From: Bombus terrestris
Taxonomy: Eukaryota > Arthropoda > Insecta > Hymenoptera > Apidae
Direction of reading: 5' to 3'
Length of the DNA: 64,000 nt
NCBI RefSeq assembly: GCF_910591885.1
Contig: NC_063279.1
Span: 2,294,001-2,358,000, forward strand
Shown here: positions 58,510 to 64,000 of the stretch, piece after piece
Layout: every line of letters starts with the position of its first letter
Numbering within the stretch: position 1 is the first letter of the stretch
Program-made: the position numbers and the translations under genes
Notes under the pieces: generated by a model
Database searches by the model: none
Seen by the model: the letters and a program-made list of their open reading frames with translations, nothing else
Told to the model about the DNA's origin: nothing

Positions 58510-60617
58510 CGAATAATAGCAAAAGATATTGCTCCAGCATTGGCTTCTTGCAACTAGTGATATTCCTTTTCATTAGAAAAACAATGTTTTTCAACTGTGC
58601 ATGGAACAAATAATTATATATTATATATATTTTAATTGTACCTATATATATATATAAGTTGATACTTTGCATGTATCTGAAAGGAACATATTTAGGAACA
58701 AATGACGATGCGGAGTATTTCTACGATAAAAGTAATTCATACTCCCAGTATCATATAATCTATATTATAAGGTAAAACAACGATGGAATTGAATTTGAAT
58801 CCGTCCTTCGTTATAACATGTATACAACATCTCTTTGTATACAACATCTGTTCAATCCGTCCAAACACTCCTTTTATACATTTTGTTAAGAGAATTTTAT
58901 TAAATAATGCATTAACAAATATTTTGTACTTGTTGATAAAATTAATAAAATTATATGTAACATGTAACACGATCTTTTTTTAAAGTCTTTCTTCTAGTAC
59001 AGTCGCTGGCAACGCATGTCACACGAAGGCGTGGAAGTAACTTTTTTGCAAAACTAGTCCCGCGCCTTACGTAGAGACACGCATAGATGTGTTATATCTG
59101 TACATATGCATGCTTTTCATTCTTTTAGAATTTTATCGAATTACATACTTCGTACTTTTTTACCTCAAAAGTGGAACTGCTAAGCCTCCCCATTTTTTAA
59201 TATGAAATTCCTAACACAGTTTCACGTGATATATTAATTTTTTTGAAAAATTCCTAAGAAAATTTTCGTTATAATTATATTTTAAATATTGGTGTCGACT
59301 TTGATATCGCTAGGCTTTCTTAAATTTTAACTAGATGTACTTTGTATCCTTCTCAACACGTAGCTAACATATATAGAATTCATTCTTTCTGAAAAATATC
59401 TTTAAACGTGTATTATCCATCCATTTCATTCGTAATCTACCAACATATCTTTTTACAACGGATCGTATATCACTTAAAGTCGCTTAGAGGATATTCTATA
59501 TCTGATACAGATAAGCAGAATCAAACACGGTTATTATTTAGGGACGTAATTCCCACAAAGGATAAGTTCATATCGTTCACAGCATCAAGCAACATCGTTT
59601 GAATCGACCCTTGGATAAACGTCTTTTTGCGTACATTGCTTGTGTAAGTATATACAAAATCAGCATTTTTCCTCATTCTGTATACGCTATAGTATCCGGT
59701 TAAGTTAATTGAAATAATAAATAAAGATATCATATATTCATGGGAAAATATACGTGTTACTGCGTATATTTTGATAAAATAAAATATAATCGAAGAGAAA
59801 CAGGAATAAATATTACGCGTACGTAGTAACTATATATGCATGCACGTGTACATGTCGCTCGTCTATGTAGCATCGGTTATCCGACGTATCAACTATGTGG
59901 ATGATAGATTGAACTTTACTGCTTGCAAACACAATGCTTGACGTCATGGACGATCGAAATAATATCAAATTAATAAATATATTCAAACTTGAAAAATGTA
60001 GACGATTTCTATCATAATCAGATTTAAAGCTATGTATATCGTTCACGCTTAAAATACAATAGTACGTCGAAATACGAGAGGAATCCACGATCCGATGAAA
60101 CTAAAAGCACGATCCGTTTCATAAAAAAGTAAAAGAAAAGCTATCTGAATTTATCGATGACAAAAATCAGCAAAATAAAAGATCGTGTAATTTAGATCAA
60201 TATTATAACCAAGTGATCAATATAGACAACGCTGAACAGTTCTAATATACTCACAGCGGCGAAACCATTCTGACCAATTGAATGATTCTGTGTGCTCGCA
60301 CCGTGACTGATGGTTGAGCTTGATTTAAAGACATTAATTAGCGCTCCTTTAGTCGTGTGCCGAATGTTCCGTCTACAATCGGTCGTTTATTGTAGTCTCT
60401 CAACATCTGCAGACAAAAATGGATTCTCCTTTGACTGTACTTCACCCGGTGAGCAAATTAAAGAAAGATATCGCGATATTTTCGAACAAACCGTCTTGAT
60501 TCTTCATCTCTTCTTCGTTTTCGTTTTTATTTTTATTTTCCTTTTTTTTTTTTTTTTTTTCTAAAAAAGAAATTCCTGCATATCGCGTGTAACAAACGTT
60601 GTTTTCAGTTATGCGAT
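58510..60617. other. AT-rich intergenic region
   Basis: No protein-coding segment recognised. An AATAAA at 58944-58949 could end the Ly6 transcript. The transporter's first coding exon follows a splice acceptor (TTGTTTTCAG ending at about 60608), so an untranslated exon of that gene must lie in the right part of this stretch. A T homopolymer lies at about 60541-60562. Confidence 0.45.
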
Positions 60618-63245
60618 ATGAAGAATTGGAAATTACGAAATCTGTACAGAACGTTTAGTCGAAAAAAAGAAGTGGATCTTCCTGAGGATACAAATTTGGC
60701 CAGATGTCTGTCAACATTGGATCTCACAGCTCTCGGAATAGGCTCGACTCTCGGCGTGGGTGTGTACGTTCTCGCAGGGTCCGTTTCAAAAACAACCGCA
60801 GGGCCAGCCGTAATAATTTCGTTCGCTATTGCCGCAATCGCGTCTATGTTCGCAGGTACAATTCGTATCCGATTCGTTCGTTGTGTTTTACCCTAGATAA
60901 TATGAATAGTAAAGAAGAAACTATATAGGTCTCTGTTACGCGGAATTTGGTGCAAGAGTTCCACGTGCTGGATCAGCATATATATACAGCTACGTAACGA
61001 TGGGAGAATTTACAGCTTTTCTGATCGGTTGGACGCTAATTCTCGAATACGTAATTGGCTCAGCTAGCGTAGTGCGAGGACTGAGCACTTACGTGGATGA
61101 CTTGTTCAACAACACTATGCGAAATGCGTTTGAAACGGCAGCACATATCGACATCAATCACCTCTCTTCTTATCCAGATTTCTTTGCTTTTGGGATCACT
61201 CTAATCTTTTCTGGTAAAGAACTATCGACCAAATAAACATCGATATCATATAAGTTATTTAGGCACACATTTACCCACTAAGTATCGATTATTTCACAAT
61301 CCCAATCTATTTGAAATTTAATACAGCTGCGTTGGCGTTCGGAGCAAAGGAATCTTCGGTGGCGAACAATATCTTCACCCTTACAAATCTCTCGGTAGTT
61401 TTATTCGTGATAATCGCCGGATCTCTTAAAGGTGAGTAACAGAGTATTTAAACTTGAAGTAATTGTTTCTTCGTGTGTACGTACGTGTTTCTATTTATAT
61501 GCACTTGGCGTAAAGCTGATATAACCAATTGGAAAACGAAGCCCACGTGCACGGAACAAAAATGTGATTACGGAAGTGGAGGATTCGCGCCTTATGGCAT
61601 AGCGGGTGTTATAACGGGAGCAGCAACGTGCTTTTACGGATTCATCGGTTTCGATTGCGTCGCTACAACGGGAGAAGAAGCGAAGGATCCGCAAAGATCG
61701 ATCCCAATAGCGATCGTTGCCTCATTGACCGTCGTCTTTCTAGCATATTTCGGTGTCTCTATGGTGTTAACCACCGTCCTTCCTTACTACGAGCAGGATG
61801 CAGAAACCCCATTTCCTCATCTATTCGAGAGTATCGGTTGGAACTGGGCGAAATGGCTGGTAACCATAGGTGCTATTTGTGGTCTATGTTCCAGGTAAAA
61901 CTTCCGATAAGTATGATACAATATAATTACACACACATATATATATATGTAAATGTATGTATACCTACGGAGATGTTTCCAATGTAAGTGACAGCAATCT
62001 TTTATGCAGTTTACTGGGTGCGATGTTTCCCTTACCACGAATTATTTATGCAATGGCATCCGACGGATTGATATTCGAGTGGATGGGAAAAGTTAATTCA
62101 CGATTTCATACGCCTCTCATGGGTACCTTTTCAGCAGGAATTCTCACAGGTTCGTATTTTACGATTTTTCTACCGCTTGATAATATCGTAATTCGGCGCA
62201 ACTACAATTTCAGGTGTATTAGCAGCGATATTTGACTTGCAACAACTCGTAAATATGATGAGTATCGGAACATTGCTCGCTTATTCAATCGTCGCAACAT
62301 GCGTACTAATGCTTCGGTAAAAGAATAATATTCATTTGTTTTCATAGAAAATATGGCAATTTAATAATGATAGAATGACGTGCAATTTCTATTATGTATA
62401 TATATCGTATCATTTCAGGTATGAAAAAAGCGAAGCGTATGAAAAAAAGGGAGATCGCGATCCAAGAACCTTAACATTCATTGCGAAACAATTAATTAAC
62501 GCTAATGGTTTAAATCACTCCACAAAATTAACATCCCAAATCGTTACATGTCTTGTCGTGTGTTATGGTATAGTATAGTATATTTACTATTTCGATTAAG
62601 CAAGAGTTTTACCATTGATCTTTAACGATTACAAATACTACCCGTATCACTTACTAGTAACATATGTTTTACAGATATTCTGTGTATTTGCATCGGTATT
62701 ACTGTTTCGATTTTTATCAATGAAATAACGAGCGGTAATGTTACATTTGTCGCTCTATTAGCAATTCTACTATTAGCTCTAATCATTACTCTTACTTTTA
62801 TTTATCTCCAACCTTCTTCTGGAAAGAAGCTTGCCTTTTCGGTATATACTGTTTCCATTCTCGTTATCGTTCTCTTTTATTATGAACGTTCAGTAACAAT
62901 TTTGACCGCATACAAGAATATATTTTTAGGTTCCGTTAGTGCCATTTTTACCTGCTTTCAGTATTCTTATTAATATATATCTTATGATGATGTTAGACAA
63001 AATGACTTGGGTGAGATTTTTAATATGGATGATAGTTGGTAAGTAGATTACATCAAAATAATCGATTACGTTTAAATTAAATGATCGGAGATATGATTCT
63101 TTTGTACCTTGCAGGACTTGGAATATATTTCTGTTATGGTGTTTGGCATAGTAAAATGAGGAAAGATAAATGCAAGAAATTACCTGAAAACAGTTGTGAT
63201 AACGGAGCAACATGGGAAACCAACAATTTTGCCAGACTTCAATAA
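60618..63245 (+). CDS. Cationic amino acid transporter (SLC7A / CAT subfamily)
   Basis: Ten exons: 60618-60855, 60929-61213, 61327-61431, 61516-61894, 62010-62149, 62214-62316, 62419-62567, 62675-62841, 62930-63038, 63115-63245; 601 aa, usual for CATs. The N-terminus is LARCLSTLDLTALGIGSTLG, with the substrate-site GIGSTLGVGVYVLAG turn of TM1. Further CAT landmarks: CYAEFGARVPRAGSAYIYSY, FYGFIGFDCVATTGEEAKDP, GAMFPLPRIIYAMASDGLIF, and late helices LLAILLLALIITLTFIYL and VPLVPFLPAFSILINIYLM. Family members import arginine, lysine and ornithine across the plasma membrane; Drosophila slimfast is the best known and links amino acids to growth. Start: ATG at 60618, just after an acceptor at 60608; the nearer ATG at 60611 is out of frame. 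Very short AT-rich introns. Confidence 0.93.
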
Positions 63246-63273
63246 TACACTATTTCCTGTATTTTATTTTCAT

Positions 63274-63279
63274 AATAAA
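63274..63279 (+). terminator. Polyadenylation hexamer for the transporter
   Basis: AATAAA lies 29 nt past the stop codon, followed by the T/G-rich GTTTTGTATAT. TTTATT at about 63263-63268 could serve the convergent TTF2 gene on the other strand. Confidence 0.6.
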
Positions 63280-63445
63280 AGTTTTGTATATACCCAAGAT
63301 TACTTAATTTGTAAATGATTTAATATTGCGTTAAGATGATTCAATGCCTTAAAGATAAGAGAAAGGTAAAGATATCTAAAAACAAGCGTTCTTTATATTA
63401 CAATCGAGTCTATTAAAAAATAAAATTATATAAAAAGTTTATATT

Positions 63446-64000
63446 TTAAAGGCCAAAGAGAGATTTGAGATCGTTAAGCGTAAGTTTCGAAACAGCAGAG
63501 TTCTTATCACCGCTGAGAACATTCTGAGCTATTTCAATCTTCCTTTCTTGCAAATTTTTTATACGCTCTTCTATCGTATCCCGACAGATAAATCTAAGAA
63601 ATATAATACAACATTAAATAACGTTCTCCTCCTGTGAACTTTTGAAAATGTTACAGCAAAGACTATTACTAACTTGTATATGAAGACATCTTTTTTCTGT
63701 CCGAAACGGTAGATTCTATCTTGAGCTTGCACTTCTAATTGCGGATTCCAATGAATATCTATTAACAGCAAATGATTTCCACCTACCAAATTTAATCCAA
63801 CCCCTCCAGCGGTAAGCGAAAGCAATAATATTTTCGGGTCATTGTTCGGAGCGTTAAATGAATCCATTATGCCCTGTAAAAATATCTCACACGTTTCAAA
63901 CAGCATTACTTGATATGATCGAAAATTATCACTTCATTAAAAAACTACCTGTCTTTCCTTAATCGGCACATTGCCTGTGAACATATTAAAACTAGCGCCT
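63446..64000 (-). CDS. TTF2: TTF2 / lodestar-like SNF2 ATPase, C-terminal part (cut by window edge)
   Basis: Three exons read leftwards from the edge: >64000-63949, 63873-63674, 63593-63446. The sequence GASFNMFTGNVPIKERQ leads into helicase motif V (LLLSLTAGGVGLNLVGGNHL) and motif VI (QAQDRIYRFGQKKDV), then IEERIKNLQERK and the terminal KLTLNDLKSLFGL just before the stop. The last motif is typical of TTF2 and of Drosophila lodestar, which release RNA polymerase II transcripts in an ATP-dependent way, notably at mitosis. The N-terminal helicase lobe lies beyond the window. It converges on the transporter, with 200 nt between stop codons. Other SNF2 proteins share motifs V-VI, so the name rests mainly on the C-terminal block. 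Confidence 0.85.

Noticed and set aside
60611..60613. ATG slightly upstream of the transporter start
   Set aside because: It is out of frame with the transporter; the ATG at 60618 opens the conserved CAT N-terminus.
1..64000. CRISPR arrays, operons or prokaryotic-type systems
   Set aside because: All supported genes are spliced insect genes; the regular repeats present are microsatellites or transposon ends.

Overview
The window is animal genomic DNA with short GT-AG introns, multi-exon genes on both strands, compositional swings between GC-rich and AT-rich blocks, and microsatellites. An insect-type ionotropic receptor, a crossveinless-2 gene and a Pkc53E-type kinase mark it as an insect. 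The GC heterogeneity and gene style would fit an aculeate hymenopteran (bee or relative), but that is inference. I rebuilt every gene by hand from splice sites. In each complete gene the exon phases agree from start to stop.

Layout. 1-3.4 kb: GC-rich sequence with one possible first coding exon on the minus strand (1460-1550) and a 14-bp minisatellite. 3.4-6.9 kb (+): an IR75-clade ionotropic receptor, about 705 aa. 6.9-7.8 kb (-): dynactin subunit 5, 181 aa, convergent with the receptor (73 nt between stop codons). 8.3-14.9 kb (+): BBS9/PTHB1 of the BBSome, 893 aa, head-to-head with dynactin 5; its large introns carry TTAA-bounded repeats. 14.9-23.7 kb: GC-rich region with GA tracts and pentamer repeats and no credible gene, probably 5' regulatory DNA and untranslated exons of the next gene. 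23.7-29.1 kb (+): crossveinless-2 (BMPER), 640 aa, with five VWC modules, VWD and C8. 30.2-34.9 kb: nothing recognisable. 35.2-55.5 kb (-): conventional protein kinase C (Pkc53E type), 673 aa, spread over 20 kb and containing two alternative exons for the second C1 domain plus several repeats. 57.8-58.5 kb (+): a small GPI-anchored Ly6 protein. 60.6-63.2 kb (+): a cationic amino acid transporter (SLC7A/CAT), 601 aa. 63.4-64.0 kb (-): the C-terminal end of a TTF2/lodestar SNF2 ATPase, cut by the window edge.

The genes do not form a pathway; this is ordinary mixed gene neighbourhood. The most interesting points are: (1) two phase-compatible, mutually exclusive C1B exons in PKC, the second replacing the Tyr/Trp that sets diacylglycerol affinity with His; (2) a ~710-bp foldback element inside a PKC intron that could give a long hairpin RNA; (3) several different TTAA-bounded (piggyBac-like) short elements; and (4) two apparent GC-AG introns, one of which (cv-2) is 120 nt, in frame and stop-free.
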